This document shows positions 50,272-60,669 of a stretch of 64,000 bases of DNA, piece after piece. Under the pieces are notes generated by a model. It did not search any database. It worked only from the letters and a program-made list of their open reading frames with translations, and was not told the origin of the DNA. The DNA is taken from contig NC_041009.1 of NCBI RefSeq assembly GCF_004193775.1, positions 46,989,534-47,053,533 on the forward strand, read 5' to 3'. Source of the stretch: Glycine soja. Taxonomy: Eukaryota > Streptophyta > Magnoliopsida > Fabales > Fabaceae. Position numbers and translations under genes: made by a program. The first letter of the stretch is position 1. The number at the start of each line of letters is the position of its first letter.

Positions 50272-50460
50272 TTGTGGTTTTCTTCTTAAAATAGTCTTCT
50301 ATTCATACAGCAATAGCTCTTAACATACTTAGAATAAAATATGAACAAGTGGGGTTGGCGCCATACCATTTAGCATTATCCTTTTTCTTACATACAAATA
50401 GGGGCATCATTCACATTCGCACATAAATCATCCAGAAATTGGTTTGCAAATTGCACGACC

Positions 50461-52851
50461 ATGGCTTTCTCTATCTCACTCTTTTTATTAGTCCTGCTTT
50501 TTTCTTTCCAATCTTCTTCATCTTCCCTATTGTCATTGAACAAGGGGTCCTCCCTCTCAGTGGAGAAACACGCAGAAGACGTTATTGTCTCCCCAAATCA
50601 AATGTTCTGTGCTGGCTTCTTTCAAGTTGGTGAAAATGCCTTCTCCTTTGCCATATGGTTCAACGACCCTCACACTCACAACAACAACCACACCGTGGTT
50701 TGGATGGCAAACCGTGAAACACCCGTTAATGGAAGGCTATCAAAGCTTTCCCTCTTAAACAGTGGTAACATGGTCTTGGTTGGTGCAGGTCAAATCACTA
50801 CATGGTCATCAAACACAGCATCAGATGCTCCAGTAAAGTTGCATCTCCAAGATGATGGCAATCTTGTGTTACTTGATCTCCAAGGAACCATTTTGTGGCA
50901 AAGTTTTGATACCCCAACTGATACTCTCCTTCCCGGTCAATTACTTACCAGATACACACAACTAGTGTCTTCAAGAAGCCAGACTAACCATTCTCCTGGT
51001 TTCTATAAGATGCTATTTGATGATGACAACGTTCTTCGTCTTATTTATGATGGTCCTGATGTCTCAAGCACATATTGGCCACCACCATGGCTACTCAGTT
51101 GGCAAGCTGGAAGGTTTAATTACAACAGCAGCAGAGTTGCAGTGTTAAATTCTATTGGAAATTTCACTTCATCGGATAATTATGATTTTTCCACGGATGA
51201 TCATGGCACGGTGATGCCAAGAAGATTAAAACTGGATTCAGATGGAAACGCTCGTGTGTACAGTAGAAATGAGGCTTTAAAGAAATGGTATGTTTCATGG
51301 CAATTCATATTTGATGCATGCACCAGTCATGGGATTTGTGGTGCTAACAGCACTTGCAGTTATGATCCTAAAAGGGGACGGAGATGCTCGTGTTTACCAG
51401 GATACAGAGTGAAGAACCATAGTGATTGGTCTTACGGGTGTGAACCCATGTTTGATCTTACTTGCAGCAGAAATGAGTCTATCTTTTTGGAGATACAGGG
51501 CGTTGAGTTATATGGTTATGATCACAATTTTGTCCAAAACAGTACATACATAAACTGTGTGAATTTGTGTTTGCAAGATTGTAACTGCAAAGGGTTTCAG
51601 TACAGATATGATGGTAACCAAATATTTAGCTGCTTTACAAAGTCACAGTTGTTGAATGGAAGGCGTTCACCAAGTTTTAACGGAGCAATTTACTTGAGGC
51701 TGCCAATCACCAATAACTTCTCCAAGGAAGAATCTGTGAGTGCAGATGATCATGTTTGTTCTGTGAAGCTTCACAAAGACTATGTTAGAAAGCCAGAAAA
51801 TCGTTTGGTGAGATTTTTTCTGTGGCTTGCTACTGCAGTTGGGGCTTTAGAAGTGATTTTCTTTTTCCTGATTTGGGGTTTCTTGATTTGGAACCTCAAA
51901 ACGTCTAGTGCAGATCAGCAAGGCTACCATCTTGCAGCGGTGGGATTCAGAAAATATAGTTATTTGGAGTTGAAGAAGGCAACAAAGGGGTTCAGCCAAG
52001 AGATTGGAAGAGGTGCAGGAGGGATTGTGTACAAAGGCATTTTATCAGATCAAAGACATGTTGCAATTAAGAGACTCTATGATGCTAAGCAAGGAGAAGG
52101 AGAATTCCTTGCTGAAGTGAGCATCATTGGAAGGCTCAACCACATGAATTTGATTGAAATGTGGGGATATTGTGCTGAGGGAAAGCATAGGTTGTTGGTG
52201 TATGAGTACATGGAGAATGGTTCTTTGGCACAAAATCTCTCATCCAACACACTTGATTGGAGTAAGAGATATAGCATTGCTCTTGGAACGGCAAGGGTTC
52301 TGGCATATCTTCATGAAGAATGCTTGGAGTGGATTTTGCACTGTGACATAAAGCCCCAGAACATACTTCTTGATGCTAGTTATCAGCCCAAGGTAGCAGA
52401 TTTTGGCCTGTCCAAGCTACTAAATAGAAACAACCTCAACAATTCAAGTTTTTCAATGATCAGAGGAACCAGAGGGTATATGGCACCTGAGTGGGTTCTG
52501 AACTTAGCAATCACCTCAAAGGTTGATGTTTACAGTTATGGAATTGTTCTATTGGAGATGATAACTGGGAAGAGCCCAACAACAACCGGTGTTCAAAACA
52601 TTGATGGAGAAGAGCCATACAATGGAAGGCTGGTAACATGGGTGAGAGAGAAAAGGAGTGCCACATCTTGGTTAGAGCACATCATTGATCCTGCAATTAA
52701 GACAAATTATGATGAATGTAAGATGAACCTTTTGGCTACAGTTGCTTTGGACTGTGTGGAGGAAGACAAAGATGTAAGGCCCACCATGAGCCATGTGGTA
52801 GAAATGCTACAAAGCCATGAAAGTGATCCTCGTAATATCATCAATGCTTGA
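50461..52851 (+). CDS. G-type lectin S-receptor-like kinase, ZmPK1 type (kinase 2)
   Basis: Intronless, 796 aa. Signal peptide (MAFSISLFLLVLLFSFQ), bulb-lectin domain (aa 28-175; VVWMANRETPVNG, LWQSFDTPTDTLLPG), S-locus glycoprotein region (about 200-280), EGF-like module from aa 286 (CTSHGICGANSTC, CSCLPGY), PAN domain (about 333-414; CVNLCLQDCNCKGF), membrane helix (about 450-478) and kinase (about 510-785). The kinase has GRGAGGIVYKG (about 515), AIKRL (Lys about 536), non-RD HCDIKPQN (about 628), DFGLSKLL (about 646) and GTRGYMAPEW. The ATG at 50461 starts the signal peptide. The upstream 60 bp resemble those of kinase 3, including GCACGA just before the ATG, so the duplication included the leader. 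Confidence 0.95.
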   Translation: MAFSISLFLLVLLFSFQSSSSSLLSLNKGSSLSVEKHAEDVIVSPNQMFCAGFFQVGENAFSFAIWFNDPHTHNNNHTVVWMANRETPVNGRLSKLSLLNSGNMVLVGAGQITTWSSNTASDAPVKLHLQDDGNLVLLDLQGTILWQSFDTPTDTLLPGQLLTRYTQLVSSRSQTNHSPGFYKMLFDDDNVLRLIYDGPDVSSTYWPPPWLLSWQAGRFNYNSSRVAVLNSIGNFTSSDNYDFSTDDHGTVMPRRLKLDSDGNARVYSRNEALKKWYVSWQFIFDACTSHGICGANSTCSYDPKRGRRCSCLPGYRVKNHSDWSYGCEPMFDLTCSRNESIFLEIQGVELYGYDHNFVQNSTYINCVNLCLQDCNCKGFQYRYDGNQIFSCFTKSQLLNGRRSPSFNGAIYLRLPITNNFSKEESVSADDHVCSVKLHKDYVRKPENRLVRFFLWLATAVGALEVIFFFLIWGFLIWNLKTSSADQQGYHLAAVGFRKYSYLELKKATKGFSQEIGRGAGGIVYKGILSDQRHVAIKRLYDAKQGEGEFLAEVSIIGRLNHMNLIEMWGYCAEGKHRLLVYEYMENGSLAQNLSSNTLDWSKRYSIALGTARVLAYLHEECLEWILHCDIKPQNILLDASYQPKVADFGLSKLLNRNNLNNSSFSMIRGTRGYMAPEWVLNLAITSKVDVYSYGIVLLEMITGKSPTTTGVQNIDGEEPYNGRLVTWVREKRSATSWLEHIIDPAIKTNYDECKMNLLATVALDCVEEDKDVRPTMSHVVEMLQSHESDPRNIINA

Positions 52852-54132
52852 TGGTTACATTTCTTGGTCCTCATAATGCTAATTAATGGTATACCTCATA
52901 ATACTATTATCAACTCTTGATGGCTACTTTCGACGTATCAGGTACTCACCGCAAGGAAGTAGATTTTACATTTTAGAATGCTTCTATATATATACTTTTT
53001 TTTTAATTCTATATTTTTGTCTTTCATGTGGTGTTTGTAATTTGTAAAGTTGTTTAAGATAAATAAATTTCCCTTGTTTGAAGTCTTATGGTTAACCTGC
53101 GCTCTTCGAAACAGATTATGATGAAAACTTCTTAAGAATCTATTTATTTGCTTATAATATATAAAAATTCTGAAGGGTGAATATAGAAAAATATTTGTTG
53201 CAAGAAAAAAAAATCTCAGAATTCCTTCAATTTTCTGGGTTTGGAAAAGTGCATACTTTTAAGAAAAGGGATCTTATGATATGTGGTCCATGAAAGGGTG
53301 CAGGACTAATAGATTCATCTTTCAAAAATAAAAATTTAAATTTTAACTTTGGAATATATAAAAAAGTAAAATAAATTGGTCCTATTTAATTTTTAAAACG
53401 TGTTCATTTTTTGGAAAATATGTATTTTATCATTATAAAGTGTCATTATCGTTAGAGCTAATTGTTAAAGTCTATGAAATGACTGTCTATAAAAGATTTT
53501 AATCAATAAAAAAATTAAATAAAGTGTCATTGCATATAATATCATGAAGTATGAGTCATATAAGAGTCAACAATAAGAAACAGGAGTTCAATATTATATT
53601 TACTCATAATCAAAATCACAATTTCACAATTTTTCTTCTTTTATTAATTGCCCATTTCACTTGTCCGCTTGCAGACGCACACTATTATTATCTCTTAAAT
53701 GCCTAATGCATATATGTATCATTGACATTTAATAATAGTATTATACTAACAGCTTAAATATTTAAGCCCGTGACGTGCTAATGAACCTAAGGTTCTTGTC
53801 TAAAGGGGCCTTGATATCAAGCAATAAGCACTAAATGTTTAAGTAGGCTAAGTCAATTGCCTAAGTTGCCTTATAACAATTACAACGTCTCAATTGATCA
53901 AAATCAAAATCATCAAGTTTTAACTAAGATATTTCGTTGTCCTAGAAATATAAGGATAGAATATACAGGCTGTTGTAAAAGCATTTATAATATAAAAGGG
54001 TTGGATGCTTCCGAACAACGGCCAGGTTAACACTTTAGTTTTATTTGGCAAAAGTCTAGAAAAACGTTAGACAATCTTAGCATTTTACATATATAATATA
54101 TTTTTCTTACATATACTAAGTATCCTAGTATT
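52852..54132. other. intergenic DNA downstream of kinase 2
   Basis: Kinase 2 3' UTR, then AT-rich DNA. No gene or intact element is recognised. Confidence 0.5.
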
Positions 54133-54640
54133 TTGCAAATGTTGGACTCAATTTATCAGCCCAAGGTAACAGGTTTTGGCTTGTCCAAGCTACATAATAG
54201 AAATATCCTCAACAATTCAAGCTTTTCAATGATCAGAGGAACCAGAGGTTATATGGCATCTGAGTGGGTTTACAATTTACCAATCACCTCAAATGTTGAT
54301 GTTTACAGCTATGGAATTGTTCTATTGGAGATGACAACAGGAAAGAGCCAAACAATGGATGTTGAAACAGTTGATGGACAGAACCGCACAATGGTAGGCT
54401 GGTAACATGGGTGAGAGTGAAAAAAGAGAAGAACATCTTGGGTGGAGCAAATCATGGGTCAAGTCATGATGTGAATAAGATGTTAGGCTAAGTCATGATG
54501 TGAATAAGATGGAAATTTGGGCTAATTGCTTTGGACTGTGTAGAGGAAGATAAAGATGTTAGGCCCACCATGAAGCAAGTGATTGAGATGTTTCAGAGCC
54601 ATGAAAGCGATGCACACTCATGGATATGCTTTATGTTCGT
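54133..54640 (+). pseudogene. kinase-domain fragment of an S-receptor-like kinase
   Basis: Reads IYQPKVTGFGLSKLHNRN, SFSMIRGTRGYMASEWV, NVDVYSYGIVLLEMTTGKSQ and, after frame breaks, LDCVEEDKDVRPTMKQVIEM. The catalytic DFG is GFG and APE is ASE. A stop at 54403-54405 and a short duplication (AAGTCATGATGTGAATAAGA, about 54460 and 54491) follow. The N-terminal two thirds are missing. It is a decayed tandem copy. Confidence 0.88.
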
Positions 54641-54686
54641 CCAAGAAAGGTGAAAGTGAACCATTTTCAAGCTATATTTAAGTTTT

Positions 54687-55005
54687 TGTTGTTTTTTTTT
54701 TAATAAGAGTAGACAGAAATATTAAACAATAAAAGGGAGCATAAAGAAAGAAATTGAGACTGCAAAGGCTTACTTTATTCTGATATGAAGCAACGTATTT
54801 AAAAGCATGGAAAAGATAGTAACTGCTAACAAAAAGATAACATCACTAACAGAAAGATAACACCACTAACAAATCATGCCTAGAGAATAGGATCAAAACT
54901 GCTTTATCCTATCAGTCAACATGACTTTTATTTTTTCCTAAAAAATAGCATAAAAATCTTATCTACTATAAGTTGTTAGACAGTTCCAACAGTCAAATCT
55001 TAACA
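54687..55005 (-). repeat. 3' LTR of the Copia element
   Basis: 319 bp, TGTTG...TTAACA in plus reading. It supplies the last Cys codon and stop of the pol frame (TGT TAA), because the deletion joins coding sequence to the polypurine tract. Confidence 0.95.
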
Positions 55006-57945
55006 CTCCTCCTTGACTTTGAAACTGCAAACTCCAAGCTTTTGTCTCAAGTATTCAAATTTGGTTTTAAACTCCTTTATGAGTTTCTCATCACTTCCTG
55101 TCACAAGTAAATCATCAACATAGACAGCAATAATGATTAAATTTGCATCTACCAATTTCACATATAATGCAGCCTCACTTGGACTTTTGACAAATCCAAG
55201 ATCTTGAAGATGATCATCTATCCTGCTGTACCAGGCCCTAGGAGCCTGTTTAAGACCATATAATGCTTTTTTCAACTTGTAAACTTTCTGCTCCTCTCCT
55301 TTGATTTGAAACCCCTCAGGTTGCTCTACATAAATCTCCTCCTGCAAGTAACCATTTAGAAAGGCAGATTTTACATCTAAATGATAAACTTTCCACCTTT
55401 TATGTGCAGTCAAGGCAAGTAGCATTCTAATTGTATCAAGACGTGCAACTGGAGCAAAGGTTTCTGAAAAATCCACTCCAAACACCTGAGCATAGCCTTT
55501 CACCACCAACCTGGCCTTGTATTTATTTACAGAACCATCTGGATTAAGTTTGGTTCTATAAACCCATTTTACCCCTATAGGTTGTTTGTGTTGAGGTCTG
55601 TCCACTAGCTCCCATGTGTCATTTTTTTCTATCATCTTCAACTCTTCCTTCATAGCATTTATCCACTTGTCATCCTTTTCAGCTTCTTCAAATTCTGCAG
55701 GTTCTAGGACAGCTACATTACTCTTTTGATAAATCTCAGATAAAGATCTTGTACCTCTGACATGAATGTCATCTACATCATCATCTAGGAACTGTGGGAT
55801 TTCTGGCAGCTGCTTCCTTATTGGCTCATCCCAACTCCATTGTTGATCTTCCATAAATTTGACATCTCTACTCACAAGAATTTTCCCATTTTGAGGTTGG
55901 AAAATTCTGTAAGCTTTGGAGGTGTTGCTGTATCCAATGAAAACTCCGGGTTCTACCTTTTTATCAAGTTTGTCCCTTTTAACCTGTGGAACATAAGAGA
56001 AACAAACACAACCAAAGATTTTTAGATTTTGTAAATCTGGTTTGTAACCAAACCAGCCTTCAAATGGAGTTTTTTTGTGCATAACTCTTGTAGGTAGTCT
56101 ATTCAGCAAAAATACTGCAGTGTTTGCAGCCTCCGCCCATAGCTCCTTTGGCAACTCCTTTTCATGCAGCATACACCTTGTCATCTCCATGATACTTCTA
56201 TTTTTTCTCTCACTCACACCATTTTGTTGTGGGGTGTAAGGTACGGTGAGTTGGTGCTCAATGCCAGCTTCTTTACAAAATTTATCAAAAACATCATTTT
56301 TGTATTCCTTCCCATTGTCAGACCTTATTGTTTGCAACCTGCAATCACTTTGATTCTCCACCAATGCATTTAAAGATGATACTCTCTGAGGTCCCCCAAC
56401 ATCTGTGTGAACTAATTGCAGCTTTTGAGTTACTCTCCAAGTTGATTGAGGAAATGGTTTTCTGACTAGCTTACCATATTGGCAAGCCATGCAATCGGCT
56501 AACTTGTCTTCAAGCATTGACACACCTTTCACCAAGGCATATTTTTGCATGTATAAAAGTCCAGCAAGATGGAAGTGTCCGAGCCTTTTGTGCCATAGTT
56601 CAACATTGGTGGCCATGCTTGAAAAAGCTATTTGCTTCTCCTCCATTAGATTTAAAGCATAGCTTTTAGCCCTCATTTTCACCTTGAATACGTCTTTTCC
56701 TTTTGCATCTTTGATCAAGCACCAATTTTCTTCAAATATAACTTTGAAGCCTTTCTCTACAAGCTGAGCAACACTAAGTAGATTTTGATCAATGTCAGGC
56801 ACATATAAGACATCAGAGATATATTTCAAACCTGTCAAGCTTTCAATAGCAACAATCCCTTTTCCCTTGACTGAGATGAAATCACCATTTCCAATTTTTA
56901 CTTTGGAAACAATGGTTTTGTCAAGTTTTTTAAAGAGGTTCAGGTCATTAGTCATATGGTTTGTGCAACCGCTGTCTATTAACCATGAATCACTGGAACT
57001 ATTGCTTGTGGCAAAGCATGTTGAAACAAAGAGTTGCTCATCTTCTCGTTCCTCCGCAACCACCTTTGCTTCCTCTGATTTGGACTTGCATATTCGCTCT
57101 ACATGTCCCATATTGCCACACTTTCTGCACTTGACATCTGGTTTCCACCAACATTTTCTTTCAGGATGATTTGTCTTTTTGCAATGCGGACAAGGAGGAA
57201 AGGTCTCACCTTACTGCTTGTTGGAGCCTTCTGGTTTTTCGTTCCTCCATTTGTTGTTCTTCTTGTCTTTGCCACCTCTTGAATTTTGTGTTTTCGTATG
57301 AAACGCACCTTGTACCACCTCCTCTTGTCTCATCATTCTTCTCTGTTCCTGGGCTTGTAGAGCATTTATGAGTTCTCCCAAGGTGATGGTTGACAGGTCT
57401 TTAGACTCCTCCAATGCTGATATCTTTGATTCATACTTCTCGGGTATAGTGACCAGGATTTTTTGCACTATTCTTTCATCAGGAAAGTCTTTCCCAAGAA
57501 GCCTCACTCTATTTGTTATGCCTAACAGCCGGTCAGCGTAGCCTTTAATTGTTTCAGTCTCTTTCATGCTCTGCATCTCGAATTCTCTGCCCAAGTTGAG
57601 TACTTGCATGCCTTTGGTTCTTTCACAGCCTTGATATTCTGATCTGAGATAATCCCAAATCTGTTTGGCAGACTTGAAGTTCATAATTCTTGTAAAAATA
57701 ATTTTTGACACAGCAGAGAAAAGGCAATTTTTAGCCTTAGCCTTTTTGGTCTTCCTTTCTCTGTGATTCTTCATCTGAGCCACCGTTGGATCTAAAGGTA
57801 GTTCAGGAACATCATAGTTTTCTTCTACTGCCTCCCAAAGATCCAAAGCTTCAAGATGAGCAGTCATCCTTGCAGCCCATAATTCGTACTCCTCACCATA
57901 AAAAATTGGTGGTGAACCTGCTGTGTATGATGTTTCTCCCTCCAT
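55000..57945 (-). pseudogene. Copia gag-pol, stop-interrupted and deleted
   Basis: One frame runs from ATG 57945 to the stop at 55002-55000, broken once by TAA at 57213-57211. Upstream of the TAA is gag (245 aa; YELWAARMTAHLE, IWDYLRSEYQG). Downstream in the same frame come a zinc knuckle (CRKCGNMGHVERIC), protease (WLIDSGCTNHM), the integrase HHCC motif (HKRLGH..CMACQYGK), the integrase core and reverse transcriptase (YKARLVVKG, FLNGYLQEEIYVEQPEG, YVDDLL). In the integrase core only about 27 residues separate the first two catalytic Asp (HTD..SDNG), far fewer than usual, while the D35E spacing is intact. The reading ends about 45 residues after YVDD; no RNase H. Whether the TAA is a mutation or a readthrough site cannot be told from one copy. 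Confidence 0.9.
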
Positions 57946-58000
57946 TGTGATTTCTCTCAACTCACAGATCCCTTAAAGATAAGAGCTCTAGATACCAATT

Positions 58001-58320
58001 TGTTGTTGTTTTTTTTAATAAGAGTAGGCAGAAATATTAAACAATAAAAGGGAGCATAAAGAAAGAAATTGAGACTGCAAAGGCTTACTTTATTCTGATA
58101 TGAAGCAACGTATTTAAAAGCATGGAAAAGATAGTAACTGCTAACAAAAAGATAACATCACTAACAGAAAGATAACACCACTAACAAATCATGCCTAGAG
58201 AATAGGATCAAAACTGCTTTATCCTATCAGTCAACATGACTTTTATTTTTTCCTAAAAAATAGCATAAAAATCTTATCTACTATAAGTTGTTAGGCAGTT
58301 CCAACAGTCAAATCTTAACA
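58001..58320 (-). repeat. 5' LTR of the Copia element
   Basis: 320 bp, nearly identical to 54687-55005. Adjacent inner sequence contains the primer binding site on the minus strand. Confidence 0.95.
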
Positions 58321-58352
58321 GTTTTAATCCCTTAGATTGGTGTGCTTCTGTC

Positions 58353-58825
58353 CAGGGTGTTTAAAAAAATCGATTCGGACTGTAATCAAACCAAAATTAA
58401 TTTTTTTTTAAATTAGTTCAAATAAAAATAAAATAAGTACATTATTTTATAAAATTAATTTGATTATTGTTTCTATAAATCCAGTTCGATTGACTGAACT
58501 GGTTTTTATATAAATATTTTTTTAATTAAAAATATTTTAAAAATTAATTTGAAAATCATTTTAAAATTGATTTGGCTCTTAAGACTAATTTAAAATTGAT
58601 TAAAAATTAGTTTAATTCAAATCAATTTTTTAAAACCAGTTCAACTTTAAATCCGTTTCTAAATCTTGACTATTTAAATATAAAACTAAATCGGTTAATA
58701 CAATTCAATTTTTTTTATCGAATTAGTTTTTACACACCCCTTCAATTTAATTTTTTTTATTGAATTAGTTTTTACACACCCCTTCAATTTAATTTTTTTA
58801 CCAAATTAATTTTTGCATACCCCTA
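58353..58825. mobile_element. degenerate hAT-like MITE with repeated right end
   Basis: The left end is CAGGGTGTTTAAAAAAATCG; the right end, inverted, is TAGGGGTATGCAAAAATTAA, a hAT-like pair. The right terminus is present in three tandem, slightly different copies of about 42 bp (TTCAATT..AATTAGTTTTTACACACCCC; about 58698-58825). The 8-bp flanks do not match well (4 of 8), so the assignment is tentative. Confidence 0.5.
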
Positions 58826-60669
58826 CTCATCTGTAGTTAATCTCGGTAAGTGTTTCTAATTGTTTGCGTTGTTTTTCTTTCTTTTTCTTTTTTCAAGAAT
58901 GTATTATATATGTCTGTAAGATTGCATAATCAAATAAAAGACTCGTTAATTTATATTTTGTAGTACCAAACAGATAAAGATTGTTTCAGTCTTGATGAGT
59001 ATTGCTAATCGCCCTAGTGATACTTTACGCTAAAAGCATATCTCCAGTAGAATATGCCCTGCTATGCTAAGGGGATTGAGTTTTGTTGTGTGTTCCAATT
59101 ATGAATTGACAGAAGAGAGACACGGGGGACTACAGAGCAACTCAATGGGGTTTTGATTAACAGAGTCAAAGAGGTACGATGAATGGGCTTTTTTTTTCGG
59201 TGTAATTTTGGGTGTGGGTGGAAGTGTTTCAAAAATATATTGTTTATACAATTTTTAGCTGTTAAAAAATATAATAAAATAAATGTAAGTTATCGCTTAA
59301 CGTTGAAAATAAATAAAAAGAACTAAAACATTTCAGGGATAAAAGTTTGAAGACTAAAATCATAAATTTAAAAAAATTTAATAACGAAAAATATATTATT
59401 ATTAAAAGTTTCATGAGCTTATTGAAAAGTTCCAAAATAATTAACTTTGCCTCACAATAGCTAAGTTAATAGTATCATGTAATTATTAACTTTGTATCGT
59501 ACTTAAGATCGTCACTTAGGTTTGGATTCATTCGAATCTAATTAATTGCACGTTAAAATTTGATATATTTAATTTTACAAAAAAAAAAATATTTTAAAAT
59601 TTTTGTAAGAACTAAATCTGAACATATTCAATTTTATGAGGATGTTAAACAGATTTTAACCATGAATTAAGTAGGACAACTGATCTAGTTAAATAGTATC
59701 CAAATTACATTGATGACAAAGTCAGTGACCATGTACCCATAATCTCAAACCCTAAGCCTAAAAAATAAACAGTTTTGTTATGATGAAAGGGTTTTTCACT
59801 TAAGCTCATTTTGATTTTGGATTTGGATTTGATTCTGAACTGAACTTACATTGACTGATGGAGGAAAAAGAAAGATCATGAATGGAAAAAGAAATTTCTA
59901 GAGGCTAAAAGTCCCCGGATATTGATTTATTCATTTAGCAAAACAATTTCTCGCTATCTGATATCAATCCATAGGCTGTCTTGTTTTCAAGACTATATTA
60001 AGTTATTCTTTTGTTTAATATCAAATCTTTCAATTTTTATTAATCTGAGTTCCTGCATTTTTTTGTAGTCTTTATTTGCTCATAGTCTTTATTCCCCCTT
60101 CAATCACCAAGTCCACCTACCTTATAACACTCTTGACTTAATGGGAGTCTATCTACCCGTATAATTATCTATGGGTAGTAAGGATTGTAATATAGCTAAG
60201 TGGTGCTAAATAGCAGGAGTATACGAATTCGAGCTTGGCTGAAAGTTATTTTGGTTAAATTTTACTTACTTTCTGAGTCAACTCCATATTAATCAAAATT
60301 TCTTTCTTCAAATGAATAAGAAACTATAATATAGCCTCTATGGCACTATAATATAGCCTCTATGGTATAAGCTGTCGTTTGAGAATGGAATGGATCAAGT
60401 GGGTCATTTATTGAGCAAGAACTTGAGCATTGACTGCGCCAATTTAACTAATGCTGTTGGTAATGGAGTCTGGCTCTCAATTTCTATTTCTATATCAACT
60501 ATCACATATCCCAATTTCTCTTCCTTATAGTATTTGTTTTCTGTGTCTTTTCTTTTCAACCATACAAAAATATGCAATTGTCAACCTTTTCCTCTTTTTA
60601 CGTACAGGCACGGGCATCACTTCACATTCAACCTAAAGCATTCTTTGCTTCTACTGCAATTGCACGATC
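58826..60669. other. intergenic DNA upstream of kinase 3
   Basis: AT-rich, no gene recognised. The last 100 bp hold the kinase 3 leader, similar to that of kinase 2. Confidence 0.5.
60325..60368. repeat. 22-bp tandem repeat, two copies
   Basis: ACTATAATATAGCCTCTATG plus two bases, repeated head to tail about 300 bp upstream of kinase 3, with one difference at the last base. Confidence 0.85.

Larger units (their letters stand above)
47751..50460. other. region between divergent kinases 1 and 2
   Basis: Holds both promoters, a kinase-family pseudogene fragment (about 49540), two direct-repeat pairs and a 34-bp tandem repeat. 48240-49500 otherwise shows no gene. A block near 48530-48670 resembles a weak Stowaway-like MITE. 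Confidence 0.5.
54687..58320 (-). mobile_element. young, internally deleted Copia retrotransposon
   Basis: LTRs at 54687-55005 and 58001-58320 bound the element, with the 5-bp target duplication GTTTT on both sides (54682-54686, 58321-58325). Read on the minus strand, the primer site TGGTATCTAGAGC follows the 5' LTR after AAT, and a purine tract (AAGTCAAGGAGGAG) precedes the 3' LTR. The LTRs differ by two A/G changes and a T-run variation, so insertion was recent. At 3.6 kb it is short for Copia. The integrase core has lost residues, and the end of reverse transcriptase and all of RNase H are missing, so it cannot move by itself. It landed just downstream of the kinase pseudogene at 54133. 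Confidence 0.95.
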
